Shown: positions 7,337-16,158, numbered from the stretch's first letter. The stretch is 64,000 nucleotides of DNA from Halobacillus ihumii (GCF_902726645.1 NZ_CACVAO010000001.1:2712764-2776763), one strand, 5' to 3'. Numbers and translations: made by a program. The notes: generated by a model from the letters alone, not told the origin.

Positions 7337-8539
7337 ATGAATGAAGTAGTAATCGTCGATGCAGTTCGAACTCCAATTGGCAGGTATAAAGGAGCGTTAA
7401 AAAACATAAGGCCGGATGACCTTGGAGCTGCTGTGATCAAAGCGTTGATGGATCGAAATACTAGTCTGCCTCCTGAGGAAGTGGGGGATGTTATATTTGG
7501 TAATGCCAACGGAGCAGGAGAGGAAAACCGCAACGTTGCACGCATGTCACTTTTATTAGCTGGTTTGCCCCAAGAGGTCAGCGGAACTACAATAAATCGC
7601 CTTTGCGGCTCCAGCCTTGATGCCGTTAGTATGGCAGCTCGGTCAATTCTATCGGGAGAAGAAGATATTATGATTGCCGGCGGGACGGAAAGTATGACGC
7701 GTGCTCCTTTTGTTATGGCAAAACCTGAAAAAGAGTTTTCCAGAGGAAATATGGAACTCTATGATACGACAATAGGATGGCGGTTTATTAATCCGCAACT
7801 GCAAGAAATGTATGGAACAGACTCAATGCCGCAGACAGCAGAAAATGTTGCAAGAAGATATCATATCACCCGAGAAGAGCAGGATGAGTTTGCATTGATG
7901 AGTCAGCATCGTGCGAAAGATGCTGTTGAAACAGATCGTTTTGCGGAAGAAATCATCCCCGTACTCTCTAAGGACAAACGAGGAAATGAGGAATGGATTA
8001 AAGAGGATGAACATCCTCGTCCGCAGACAACAATAGAAAAGCTCAGTAAACTCCGTCCCTTATTTTCTGAAGGAACCATTACCGCTGGAAACGCCTCAGG
8101 TGTCAATGATGGGGCCTCCGCCTTGCTGTTAATGAGTGCAAATCGTGCCAGAGAACTCGGGATTCAGCCTTTAGCCAAGTACACAGCTTCAGCAACTGCA
8201 GGAGTGGAACCAGCTATCATGGGGCTGGGCCCTATCTCAGCCACTAAGAAACTTTTGAAAAAGGCATCTTTAAGGGTGAATGATTTTGACTTAGTTGAAT
8301 TAAATGAAGCATTTGCTTCGCAATCGTTGGAATGTATCAATCAACTCGGTTTAGCCCGAGACAAGGTTAATGTCAATGGAGGTGCCATTGCTTTTGGCCA
8401 TCCATTAGGGGCAAGCGGTGCCAGAATATTAACAACCTTGATTCACGAAATGAAAAAACGGGATGCTGCTAGAGGGTTGGCGACGATGTGTATTGGTGTC
8501 GGGCAGGGGATTTCTGTTGCCGTCGAAAACATAGATTGA
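7337..8539 (+). CDS. paaJ: 3-oxoadipyl-CoA thiolase-like acetyl-CoA acyltransferase
   Basis: A 400-residue thiolase with nucleophile C90 (NRLCGSS), H355 (GHPLGASGAR) and C385 (CIGVGQG), the full catalytic set of degradative thiolases. The length and sequence fit the PaaJ/PcaF group, which splits 3-oxoadipyl-CoA into succinyl-CoA and acetyl-CoA. It closes the aromatic cluster and is followed by a terminator. AAAAGGAG lies ten bases before ATG 7337. The exact substrate is inferred from the cluster. Confidence 0.82.
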   Translation: MNEVVIVDAVRTPIGRYKGALKNIRPDDLGAAVIKALMDRNTSLPPEEVGDVIFGNANGAGEENRNVARMSLLLAGLPQEVSGTTINRLCGSSLDAVSMAARSILSGEEDIMIAGGTESMTRAPFVMAKPEKEFSRGNMELYDTTIGWRFINPQLQEMYGTDSMPQTAENVARRYHITREEQDEFALMSQHRAKDAVETDRFAEEIIPVLSKDKRGNEEWIKEDEHPRPQTTIEKLSKLRPLFSEGTITAGNASGVNDGASALLLMSANRARELGIQPLAKYTASATAGVEPAIMGLGPISATKKLLKKASLRVNDFDLVELNEAFASQSLECINQLGLARDKVNVNGGAIAFGHPLGASGARILTTLIHEMKKRDAARGLATMCIGVGQGISVAVENID

Positions 8540-8577
8540 AGACATGCCCCAAACAATCAAACCGAAAAAATACTAGG

Positions 8578-8617
8578 GCTGGATCGTGGGTAATTTCCTC
8601 TTGATCCAGCATTTTTT
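8578..8617 (+). terminator. Terminator of the aromatic-acid cluster
   Basis: GCTGGATC (8578-8585) pairs with GATCCAGC (8603-8610), followed by ATTTTTTAT. It ends transcription from the thiolase gene before the oppositely oriented aroK. Confidence 0.8.
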
Positions 8618-8705
8618 ATGGTGTTCATTGTGTCGTTACGAGGTGGGGTAAAGTAAAGGGTGTCCTTTTTTCATAAGGGCGTCAGATTTCGGCTGTTATG
8701 GCCAG

Positions 8706-9269
8706 TTAATTATATAATTTCCAGGATAGTTTCAATGACTCAACGATATAATTCGCTGCTTCTTCCTCGTTAAGCTGGTCTGTCATTAATTTAGAATGAT
8801 GATCAGCATAAATCTCTTTTCTAGCATGAAACAACGATTCAACTTCCTCTATTGTACGCCCTTGCAAAACTGGACGAGTTTCAATTAATAAACTGAGTCT
8901 TTCCTTCCATGCCTCCCATGAAATATCCAGGTGAAAGACAATACAATGGTTGAGACAGGCATGACGTATTTCTTCTTGCAGGAAAGCCCCTCCTCCAAGA
9001 GAAATCACTTTTAAATTTTGTTGACAAAGCTCTGTAATGAGGTTCCTTTCCGCTTTACGAAACTCATTTTCGCCCAACGTTTTAAAAATCTCTGGAATCG
9101 ACATTTGATAGTTATCCTCGATTTCTTTATCGATGTCAATAAAGCTTCGATTCAGTTTTTGAGCAACTAGCTTTCCGATTGAAGTCTTACCTACTCCCAT
9201 AAAGCCTATAAACACAATACTTTTTTCTTTTAATGGAAATTCTCTCTGTGAATTTTCTTCATACCCCAT
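8706..9269 (-). CDS. aroK: Shikimate kinase
   Basis: A 187-residue P-loop kinase that phosphorylates shikimate to shikimate-3-phosphate in the chorismate pathway. The Walker A motif GFMGVGKT is at 22-29, the Mg/shikimate-binding DIDKE at 45-49, then FRKAER, LGGGA and RPVL, all in the family order. A roughly 15-residue N-terminal extension precedes the usual start. It converges with the thiolase gene; aroD lies divergently on the other side of a 516-base gap, so two shikimate-pathway genes sit side by side. Confidence 0.9.
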   Translation of the reverse strand: MGYEENSQREFPLKEKSIVFIGFMGVGKTSIGKLVAQKLNRSFIDIDKEIEDNYQMSIPEIFKTLGENEFRKAERNLITELCQQNLKVISLGGGAFLQEEIRHACLNHCIVFHLDISWEAWKERLSLLIETRPVLQGRTIEEVESLFHARKEIYADHHSKLMTDQLNEEEAANYIVESLKLSWKLYN

Positions 9270-9407
9270 AGATATAGCATCCTTTAGTTAGTAGATTTGA
9301 AATGCGATGAACAAATAAAAAGTTGAATTGATTATATTATACTGCACTTGTTTTGGCAAAAAGCGCTCCAAGCGATTTCAGTCGTTCTGGCATTTGGATG
9401 AGGAGAA

Positions 9408-9438
9408 AGTGGTCGGGGAAATAACTCGCTTTCCGTGG
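9408..9438 (-). repeat. Fragment of dispersed hairpin repeat, reverse orientation
   Basis: Read on the minus strand this stretch gives CCACGGAAAGCGAGTTATTT followed by CCCCGACC, matching the 3' part of the element at 34341-34460. Only the end is left, so it is a truncated, inverted copy. Confidence 0.65.
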
Positions 9439-9471
9439 CCCCACAGGATGCGGGTTATGTTTTAAAGTCGA

Positions 9472-9567
9472 ACGAGGCTGGGACATAAGTAAATCTCTAA
9501 AGCGAAAAGACGAAAGAAATTCTGTTTAAGCGAAGTATATTTTCGTAGCGGTTGTATGCACCAATTA
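9472..9567 (+). repeat. Internally deleted copy of dispersed hairpin repeat
   Basis: It starts GAGGCTGGGACATAAGTAAA and ends AAGCGAAGTATATTTTCGTA plus GCGGTTGTATGCAC. Both ends match the full copy at 44593-44817, but the central GACTCCTGCGGG...CCGCGGAA part is missing. The breakpoint falls at GTTTA/AGCGAAG. Confidence 0.7.
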
Positions 9568-9676
9568 CAGTATTACTTAGTTCAGATTTTCAATTGATAA
9601 ACGGGACGATTGTGGAGCAACACGAATAAAAAGTGATCTATCAGTCTTTAGTTTTTGTAAAGGAGCAGTTATCAAA

Positions 9677-9705
9677 TTGACGCATATAAAAAAGAATTGT
9701 AAGTT
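9677..9705 (+). promoter_or_regulatory. Sigma-A type promoter of aroD
   Basis: TTGACG (-35), a 17-base spacer and TAAGTT (-10), about 80 bases before the aroD start. Confidence 0.5.
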
Positions 9706-9785
9706 TATAAGAAGTTTTATAGAATGACACTAATATAAATGGTGGTACAAGCCAGTAAATATAATTGAGTTAAGGAGATCTTCAC

Positions 9786-10559
9786 ATGGAGCGTAATAGC
9801 AAAGTATTAAGAGTGAAGGGAAAAGTAATGGATGGACAGTCTCCCGTAATCTGTCTTCCATTGATCGGGAAGAATACAGAAGAGCTGATGACGGAACTGA
9901 AGACTATTAAAGCGCAAGAACCTGACATGATTGAATGGCGTGCGGACTTTTTTGAGAAACTGGATGAGGAAGAAAAAGTGATGGAGGCGCTTTTGAAGAT
10001 TGAAGATCTAGCAGGTGAAATTCCACTTTTATTTACGATTCGCTCGGTTGAAGAAGGTGGGGAACCGATTCCTTTGGATGAAGAAACAAAAGTCCATTTA
10101 CTTACTAGTTTAATAGAAACAAACAAGATTGAGCTGGTGGATTACGAATTACATAATGAAGATAGATATATAAAGCATTTGCGGGAAGTTACTAAGAGCC
10201 ATGGGGTGAAGCTTATGGTCTCTTATCATAACTTTAAGCAAACACCTTCATTAGAAGCACTTCTAGAAAAAGGAAAAAAGGCGGAGCAATATCAAGCGGA
10301 CCTCATTAAGATTGCAGTTATGCCTGCAGATATGAAGGATGTACTAGTTTTGCTAGAAGCTACTCATAATTTAGACACACATCTCACCATCCCTGTGGTG
10401 GCTATATCAATGGGAGAACACGGATCAATCAGCAGAATGTTCGGGTGGAGATTTGGTTCTCTAATTACATTTGCAGTTGGACACCAAGGCTCCGCCCCCG
10501 GCCAAATACCTCTTAAAGATTTAAGGACTGTAGTGGACATAATCAAGAAATCATTGTAA
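9786..10559 (+). CDS. aroD: 3-dehydroquinate dehydratase, type I
   Basis: A 257-residue class I dehydroquinase that removes water from 3-dehydroquinate via a Schiff base. Visible residues are E50 and R52 (IEWRADFF), the general acid/base H148 (VSYHNFK) and Schiff-base lysine K175 (DLIKIAVMP), plus C-terminal SRMFGWRFGS and GQIPL substrate contacts. Length is normal for the family. The AAGGAG site precedes ATG 9786 by seven bases. It stands alone between its own promoter and a terminator. Confidence 0.92.
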   Translation: MERNSKVLRVKGKVMDGQSPVICLPLIGKNTEELMTELKTIKAQEPDMIEWRADFFEKLDEEEKVMEALLKIEDLAGEIPLLFTIRSVEEGGEPIPLDEETKVHLLTSLIETNKIELVDYELHNEDRYIKHLREVTKSHGVKLMVSYHNFKQTPSLEALLEKGKKAEQYQADLIKIAVMPADMKDVLVLLEATHNLDTHLTIPVVAISMGEHGSISRMFGWRFGSLITFAVGHQGSAPGQIPLKDLRTVVDIIKKSL

Positions 10560-10601
10560 TCAATCGTTACAATCAGTTCGAACAACAAGTAAGATAATGA
10601 T

Positions 10602-10645
10602 AAAGGAAAAGAGCCAAAGGCATAGCCCTGGCTCTTTTTCCTTTA
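10602..10645 (+). terminator. Bidirectional terminator between aroD and the YjcZ-like gene
   Basis: AAAGGAAAAGAGCCA pairs with TGGCTCTTTTTCCTTT. A-rich and T-rich flanks on the two sides let it act for both converging genes. Confidence 0.8.
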
Positions 10646-10653
10646 ATTATTTA

Positions 10654-10875
10654 TTATTTGTAAAATGAAGCACCAACAATAATGAGAAGGATAAACAACA
10701 CCACAATCAAGGCAAAGTTGTTACCGCGTCTGCGTCCATGACCACATTTACCGTAGCCGCCGAATCCGCCTACGTTGTTGTTTCCGTAACCGCCGAATCC
10801 GCCTACATTGTTTCCGTAGCCGCCAAATCCGCCTACATTATTTCCGAATCCACCTACGTTATTTCCGTAACCCAT
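10654..10875 (-). CDS. YjcZ-type small sporulation membrane protein, Gly/Asn repeats
   Basis: A 73-residue protein. Residues 1-42 are tandem VGGFGGYGNN repeats, followed by a cysteine- and arginine-containing linker and one C-terminal membrane segment (FALIVVLFILLIIVGASFY). The tail matches the YjcZ/YuzJ-like family of tiny membrane proteins made during Bacillus sporulation. GGTGGTGAG precedes the ATG. The repeat DNA consists of near-identical 15-30 base units, so length variation between strains is likely. Function beyond a probable spore role is unknown. Confidence 0.75.
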   Translation of the reverse strand: MGYGNNVGGFGNNVGGFGGYGNNVGGFGGYGNNNVGGFGGYGKCGHGRRRGNNFALIVVLFILLIIVGASFYK

Positions 10876-11005
10876 AATCTCACCACCTTTTTAATCTATA
10901 TAAGTACTTTATGAAAACATTAGAATGGCGGAAGGGCTGATGACTAGATGGAATGACGAAATCGGGACATTTATTATGAGTTTAGAGTGACAGGATTCAA
11001 GAAGA

Positions 11006-11254
11006 TTAGGGAAGATGCATTAGAAGCCTGCATCTTTTCACAAGACACGTTGAAAAGAACTTTTTTTCAAAAAGGCGGGGATGATTCCAAATTTCTTTGA
11101 ACAAACATGTAATGACTTGTTCCGTTTTTTTAGTGTCCTGTAACTCGTTTAGGATCAGAGGGTATAAAAAGTGGATGTATTTATGATACAACTGGTCGAG
11201 TGCCTTTTTGTCTTTATGTATAATCCGAGTAATTAATTCTTGGTCCACATTCAA
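11006..11254 (-). CDS. Truncated ECF sigma factor region-2-like protein
   Basis: An 82-residue product from TTG 11254, which has GAGGGGGG about nine bases upstream; a longer TTG start at 11284 is possible. It shows the LITRIIHKDKKALDQLYHKY and FKEIW pattern of sigma-70 region 2 in extracytoplasmic-function sigma factors. It stops before region 4, so it cannot act alone as a normal sigma factor. I found no convincing region 4 in the other frames downstream. It may be a gene remnant, or a short protein that binds core polymerase. The assignment rests on pattern only. Confidence 0.4.
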   Translation of the reverse strand: MNVDQELITRIIHKDKKALDQLYHKYIHFLYPLILNELQDTKKTEQVITCLFKEIWNHPRLFEKKFFSTCLVKRCRLLMHLP

Positions 11255-11495
11255 CTGTTCCGCCCCCCTCTTCTTCCAAGTCAAATATAAAATACCCCGA
11301 AATGTATTTTATGAAACCTTTACGGCATGTCTATCGACTTATATTTTCGCTTGTTTCGGATAATGGTAGGCCCTTGTTCCCGATGATGAGTGTATAAAGT
11401 CATGGTCCAGGCCAGCGAAAATCAATCATTATATTTCCCAGGATATTTTGCATCTTCTTAAAAGGTTTTTTCTCTGTAAAAACTACGCACATATT

Positions 11496-11524
11496 TTGTC
11501 GTATGTCTATAGTTGTAGTATAGT
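11496..11524 (+). promoter_or_regulatory. Promoter of the MoxR operon
   Basis: TTGTCG, 17-base spacer, TATAGT, about 55 bases before the MoxR start. The rest of the 295-base gap from 11285 shows no gene. Confidence 0.55.
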
Positions 11525-11579
11525 TAGAGGGAGCGTGACTTTTCAGAATATATTGTCAAACTAGAGAGGGGTACACCGA

Positions 11580-12545
11580 ATGACGATGCAAGGTCTATTA
11601 TATCAACCAAAAATTGCTGAAGTCTTAAAGAATATTAACAAAGTAATGATTGGTAAGGAAGAAGCAGCATTATTAAGTGTCATTGCTTTGCTTGCCAAGG
11701 GTCATGTTTTGCTGGAAGATGTACCAGGTGTAGGGAAGACAATGCTTGTCCGGACGCTCGCCAAGTCGCTAGATTGTGATTTTAAGCGTATTCAATTCAC
11801 ACCAGATCTGTTGCCTTCTGATGTAACAGGTGTTTCGATATATAATCCTAAAGAACTTCAATTTGAGTTTCGTCCTGGACCGATTTTAGGAAACGTTGTT
11901 TTGGCGGACGAGATTAACCGAACATCACCTAAAACGCAGTCTGCGTTGTTAGAGGGGATGGAGGAAACGAGTATTACGGTTGATGGGGAAGCTGTACCTC
12001 TAAATCAGCCATTTTTCGTAATGGCTACACAAAACCCGATCGAATATGAAGGGACATATCCGTTGCCTGAAGCTCAACTGGATCGCTTTTTACTAAAGCT
12101 TAAAATGGGTTATCCATCAGCTAAACAAGAGGTAGACATGCTTACGCGAACCTCCGGAAGTCACCCGATTCACACGATTGAAGCTGTGATTTCAAGAGAT
12201 GAATTGATTGATCTTCAGAAGCAGGCAGAAGAGGTCTATGTCGATCAGACGGTCAATCGATATATTGTAGATATTGTAACAGGAACGCGTACACATAATG
12301 GAGTATATCTCGGAGTGAGTCCACGTGGCTCGATTGCGCTTATGAAGGCAGCAAAAGCCTATGCTTTTATACAAGATCGGGATTATGTAATTCCTGATGA
12401 CATAAAATATCTAGCACCTTATGTATTAGCCCATCGAATGATTCTAACGTCAGAATCTAAATTTGAAGGGACAGCAGCAGAGGATATTGTTGATGAGCTT
12501 CTCACTGTAACTTCGATACCGGTGCAGAGGAATGTGAGTGAATGA
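11580..12545 (+). CDS. yeaC: MoxR family AAA+ ATPase (YeaC-like)
   Basis: A 321-residue AAA+ ATPase. Walker A is at 46-54 (EDVPGVGKT), Walker B is VVLADEINR, then sensor 1 ATQNP and an arginine finger region near SPRGS. MoxR ATPases act as chaperones for a co-encoded DUF58/von Willebrand-like partner. Here the DUF58 gene overlaps by four bases and the transglutaminase gene follows, the yeaC-yeaD-yebA order seen upstream of guaA in B. subtilis. GAGAGGGG precedes the start. The client of this system is not known. Confidence 0.9.
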   Translation: MTMQGLLYQPKIAEVLKNINKVMIGKEEAALLSVIALLAKGHVLLEDVPGVGKTMLVRTLAKSLDCDFKRIQFTPDLLPSDVTGVSIYNPKELQFEFRPGPILGNVVLADEINRTSPKTQSALLEGMEETSITVDGEAVPLNQPFFVMATQNPIEYEGTYPLPEAQLDRFLLKLKMGYPSAKQEVDMLTRTSGSHPIHTIEAVISRDELIDLQKQAEEVYVDQTVNRYIVDIVTGTRTHNGVYLGVSPRGSIALMKAAKAYAFIQDRDYVIPDDIKYLAPYVLAHRMILTSESKFEGTAAEDIVDELLTVTSIPVQRNVSE

Positions 12546-13807
12546 AACGATCTGTTCGATTCACAGGCAGGTTAGTAGTGATCTTGCTTATATTTGCCGT
12601 CCTATTTTCTTATGCCATGTTTCAGGGGGGCTTCGTAAGTTGGTTTTTATTCTACAGTTTCCTTCCATTTCTTCTCTATATGACTGGTCTTACTTTTTAT
12701 TCAATGGATAATTGGGAAGTCAATCGTTATTTTTCCAAGAGGGTAGCTGCAGCAGGAGAAACCATTCATGTAGATGTTGTGATTCGAAGAAAGTTTTTGT
12801 TTCCGATGTATTATTGTGTGATTGAGGAACTTTTTCCCGAGTCATTAATGAAGCGGGACAATCACGTTGAGAAATATCGAAACATGGATAATCCAGCGGG
12901 CTTGACTCAATCACGACAAATAAAGAAAGTAGCTTTTCCATGGTTTAAGCGAACAATTCGCTATCAATATGAAATGGAAGAGTTGCCAAGAGGCGAGCAT
13001 CATCTGCGTGCTCTTCGTGTGAAAACCGGGGATTTCTTTGGGTTTATAACAAAAGAAGCAACCTACGAGCTCGACAATAGGCTTGTTGTTTTTCCTCATA
13101 AAAGACCGGTGAAGTTGAAGGAGAGTGCTCAAAGCTTTGAACAAGGTGTCAGCCCCTCTTTTAAATTAAATGAGAAAAATACAAATGTTGTCTCAGGGGT
13201 TAGAGAGTATGTCCCTGGGGATCGCTTCGCCTGGATTGACTGGAAGACAACAGCGAAAAGTAATCAAATGATGACAAAAGAGTTTGAGCAGGAAAAAAGT
13301 GTAGATATGCTGGTCATATTAAATGCCGTGAATGAGCCGGATATGAATCCGTTAAGTTTTGAAGGGGCAGTTGAATTTAGTGCATCGTTACTGGATGAGA
13401 TGCACAGCAGGTCTTCACAGCTCGCTTTTATGACACTTGGAGACGAGAAGAGGTATTTTCCATTTCAGAATGATTATACTCAGAGAGATTTGATCCAGGA
13501 ACACCTTGCTAAAATTCGCCCTAACGGAAAAATACCTTTCGTTGAACAGCTGGAGCGAGAGCTTGCACAGAATCGTGCAGGGATGCTGCTTCTAATTGTC
13601 AGCCATCACTTAGATGCGCAAATGGTCGTCACTTTATCTCGACTAGCACAGAAAAGTAAGCGGCTGGTTTTCTTCTATGTCAAACCGCAGAGTCAAATAG
13701 ATTTTCAAGTTCATAAATGGTTCAAGCAGTTAAAAAACAATGGAATTCTTGTGAACACCATCTCAGAAGGGGAATTAACACAGCTGGAATTTGAGGTGAA
13801 CACGTAA
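12542..13807 (+). CDS. yeaD: DUF58 domain protein (YeaD-like)
   Basis: A 421-residue protein with two N-terminal membrane segments (about residues 10-50), an extended beta region, and a DUF58 core carrying REYVPGDRFAWIDWKTTAKS at about 222-241. The C-terminal half has the von Willebrand A-like fold expected of the family. It overlaps MoxR by ATGA and the next gene by one base, so the three are translationally coupled. DUF58 proteins are the usual partners of MoxR ATPases; a role at the cell envelope is inferred. Confidence 0.88.
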   Translation: MKRSVRFTGRLVVILLIFAVLFSYAMFQGGFVSWFLFYSFLPFLLYMTGLTFYSMDNWEVNRYFSKRVAAAGETIHVDVVIRRKFLFPMYYCVIEELFPESLMKRDNHVEKYRNMDNPAGLTQSRQIKKVAFPWFKRTIRYQYEMEELPRGEHHLRALRVKTGDFFGFITKEATYELDNRLVVFPHKRPVKLKESAQSFEQGVSPSFKLNEKNTNVVSGVREYVPGDRFAWIDWKTTAKSNQMMTKEFEQEKSVDMLVILNAVNEPDMNPLSFEGAVEFSASLLDEMHSRSSQLAFMTLGDEKRYFPFQNDYTQRDLIQEHLAKIRPNGKIPFVEQLERELAQNRAGMLLLIVSHHLDAQMVVTLSRLAQKSKRLVFFYVKPQSQIDFQVHKWFKQLKNNGILVNTISEGELTQLEFEVNT

Positions 13808-16011
13808 TGGACATCTCACAGGGAAAGCAAAGTCTGATCTATCAAATCGTTATCTATATATGTGGTTTTTTACTATTTTGTGAGTGGTTAAGGCCATTAG
13901 AAATGATTTCAGAGACGCAAAATGTCAAAGTGTTTTTCATCTATGCGGGTTTTTGTTTTTTTATTTCGTTTTTGCAGATAAACTGGATGATTTCGGTTCC
14001 TCTAAAACTGCTTGGACTAATGTTTATTATCGACGGCTTGTATGTAGCTGAGCAAATTTTCAGCGGGCAATGGTTTGCCGTCGTTTATAATCAGGTGATG
14101 TACAATATTCAAGTGATCCAAGGTCAACAATGGTGGGAAATGACCCCATTGTTTAGAAGTCTATTATTTTTAATTTTATTATGGCTCATGAGTTATTTGC
14201 TATACTACTGGTTTATCATCGCTAAGCGGATGCTGTTTTTTGTAACATTAACCTTTGTGTATGTCACTATTGTCGATACCTTTACGGTTTATGACGGTCA
14301 GTGGGCCATCATTCGTACATTTATATTAGGAATGATTTCATTAGGGTTATCTCATTTCTTTAAGGAAATGGACAGGGAGAAGGTTTCCTTACAGGGGGTA
14401 AAGAAAGCCCATTTATGGGTTGCTCCGTTAATAGGAGTGATTATTTTCTCTACCTTAGCAGGATATGCAGCTCCGAAGCTAGACCCCCAATGGCCGGACC
14501 CCGTTCCATATTTAACTAGTGGTGACAGTGGAGCAGGAAGCGGCCCAGGAGGCAGGATTCAGAAGGTGGGTTATGGTGAAAACGACTCAAGACTAGGCGG
14601 ATCCTTTGTTCAGGATGACACGGTAGTGTTTCAGGCTTTAGCTGCCAATAAGCAATACTGGCGAATTGAATCAAAAGACACTTATACCGGAAAAGGCTGG
14701 GAGGATACGCTCGATAAACCGGTTACGAATGTTTCACCTGATAATATTGAGTTTCAAACGTACACGGATCAAGTGGAAACAGAAGAACAGGTGGCGTTGT
14801 TGAATTTCACGGACGATGCCGAGTTTAATAAATTGGTTTATCCATATGGAATACAGGCGCTGGAGCGTTTTCCAGACCGGTTTAATATTGCTTTACACGA
14901 GAATACAGGAGAGATGGATACCTTGCAGGAAGGGAATCCTGACCAGGTGCAGCAATATATCACTCAATATGAAGCCCCTTCTTTTGAATATAAACAATTA
15001 AGGGAAGCGGACGGCGAAGACCCTGAAGAGATAAAGGAGCGCTATTTGCAGTTGCCGGACTCCCTGCCAGATCGTGTTCGAGAACTGGCAAGTGAGATTG
15101 TCAGCGAAGAAGATAATAGGTATGACCGGGCAAAAGCTGTTGAATCGTATTTTTCTGCGAATGGCTTTAAATATTCAACGACAAATGTCCCGGTACCAAA
15201 GGAAAATCAGGATTATGTTGATCAATTTCTGTTTGAGTCGAAAATCGGCTACTGTGACAACTTCTCTACATCTATGGTTGTTTTACTTCGAGCAGAAGGT
15301 ATTCCCGCCCGCTGGGTTAAAGGGTTTACTGGTGGGGAACGCCAAAATGAAACAGCAACAATTAAAAATCAAACGTTAAACATTTATGAAGTAACCAGTG
15401 GAAATGCTCATTCATGGGTTGAAGTTTATTTTCCAGAAATCGGCTGGGTCCCATTTGAACCGACCCAGGGTTTCACAAACAATACAGACTTTCACATGGA
15501 CGTTGAAGAAACAGATAATGAGGAAGCGACTCCTGCAAGTGCTGATGAACCAGAACAGGACGAAACATTGGGCAGGCCGGAACAAATGCGGCAGCAACAA
15601 ACTGAGGCGAGTGCCGGTCAATCAAATGTCAACATCAGCCAGAAGTCGATCACATTATGGATTAGCTTGGCAGCGGCCCTGCTCCTTGCAGCCATCCTCT
15701 ATATCACCCGGTTCAAGTGGATGTCGGCCATTTTAATTCGAAGGTTTAAAAAAATGGACCGTGAAGATACCTATGATCGTGCTTTTCACTACCTATTGAG
15801 AGTGCTGGCTCATAAAAAAGGAATTAAACGTAATTCTAACCAGACGCTCCGGGATTACGCAAGGCAGGTCGATGCTCATTTCCAATCGAACGATATGCGT
15901 AAGTTAACCAATCATTACGAGCGTGCCTTATATCGAAATGAAAAGGGTATTGAGCATTGGCGCAAGGTCACAGAATTATGGGAAAATTTAATTAAAAGAG
16001 CATTGTCTTGA
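13807..16011 (+). CDS. yebA: Membrane-bound transglutaminase-like protein (YebA-like)
   Basis: A 734-residue protein with about seven membrane helices in residues 10-225, a large external part with the transglutaminase core at about 470-560, one further helix near 620-640 and a C-terminal cytoplasmic domain. The catalytic cysteine is C483 (IGYCDNFS) and the histidine H535 (GNAHSWVEV). The third position reads GWVPFEPT, with E551 where aspartate is usual. It ends the yeaC-yeaD-yebA operon. The family may act as cysteine proteases or crosslinkers on cell-surface proteins; the target is unknown. Confidence 0.85.
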   Translation: MDISQGKQSLIYQIVIYICGFLLFCEWLRPLEMISETQNVKVFFIYAGFCFFISFLQINWMISVPLKLLGLMFIIDGLYVAEQIFSGQWFAVVYNQVMYNIQVIQGQQWWEMTPLFRSLLFLILLWLMSYLLYYWFIIAKRMLFFVTLTFVYVTIVDTFTVYDGQWAIIRTFILGMISLGLSHFFKEMDREKVSLQGVKKAHLWVAPLIGVIIFSTLAGYAAPKLDPQWPDPVPYLTSGDSGAGSGPGGRIQKVGYGENDSRLGGSFVQDDTVVFQALAANKQYWRIESKDTYTGKGWEDTLDKPVTNVSPDNIEFQTYTDQVETEEQVALLNFTDDAEFNKLVYPYGIQALERFPDRFNIALHENTGEMDTLQEGNPDQVQQYITQYEAPSFEYKQLREADGEDPEEIKERYLQLPDSLPDRVRELASEIVSEEDNRYDRAKAVESYFSANGFKYSTTNVPVPKENQDYVDQFLFESKIGYCDNFSTSMVVLLRAEGIPARWVKGFTGGERQNETATIKNQTLNIYEVTSGNAHSWVEVYFPEIGWVPFEPTQGFTNNTDFHMDVEETDNEEATPASADEPEQDETLGRPEQMRQQQTEASAGQSNVNISQKSITLWISLAAALLLAAILYITRFKWMSAILIRRFKKMDREDTYDRAFHYLLRVLAHKKGIKRNSNQTLRDYARQVDAHFQSNDMRKLTNHYERALYRNEKGIEHWRKVTELWENLIKRALS

Positions 16012-16057
16012 TTCCGTATCATGCTGTTGATAGAATGAATGAAAATCAATGGTATGA

Positions 16058-16129
16058 CCCTTCATATATCCTTGGAAATTGGTCCGAGAGTCTCTACCGG
16101 AACGCCTTAAACGTTCTGACTATGAAGGC
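16058..16129 (+). ncRNA. Purine (guanine-type) riboswitch aptamer upstream of guaA
   Basis: P1 arms CCTTCATA and TATGAAGG enclose the conserved TCTCTACC joining strand and the CCTTAAA loop 3. The base before TATG is C (TGACTATG), which marks guanine specificity. Loop 2 is AAATTGG, not the usual GATATGG, but keeps the GG that pairs with CC of loop 3. The joining strand has C in place of the extruded U48 (xpt numbering). Divergent but recognisable. Confidence 0.8.
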
Positions 16130-16158
16130 AGGAATCGTGTGAGACGTATTTTGACATG

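Larger units (their letters stand above)
9270..9785. other. Non-coding gap between aroK and aroD with two repeat remnants
   Basis: No plausible gene is seen. The gap holds two fragments of the dispersed hairpin repeat also found at 34341-34460 and 44593-44817, plus the aroD promoter at 9677-9705. Confidence 0.6.
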
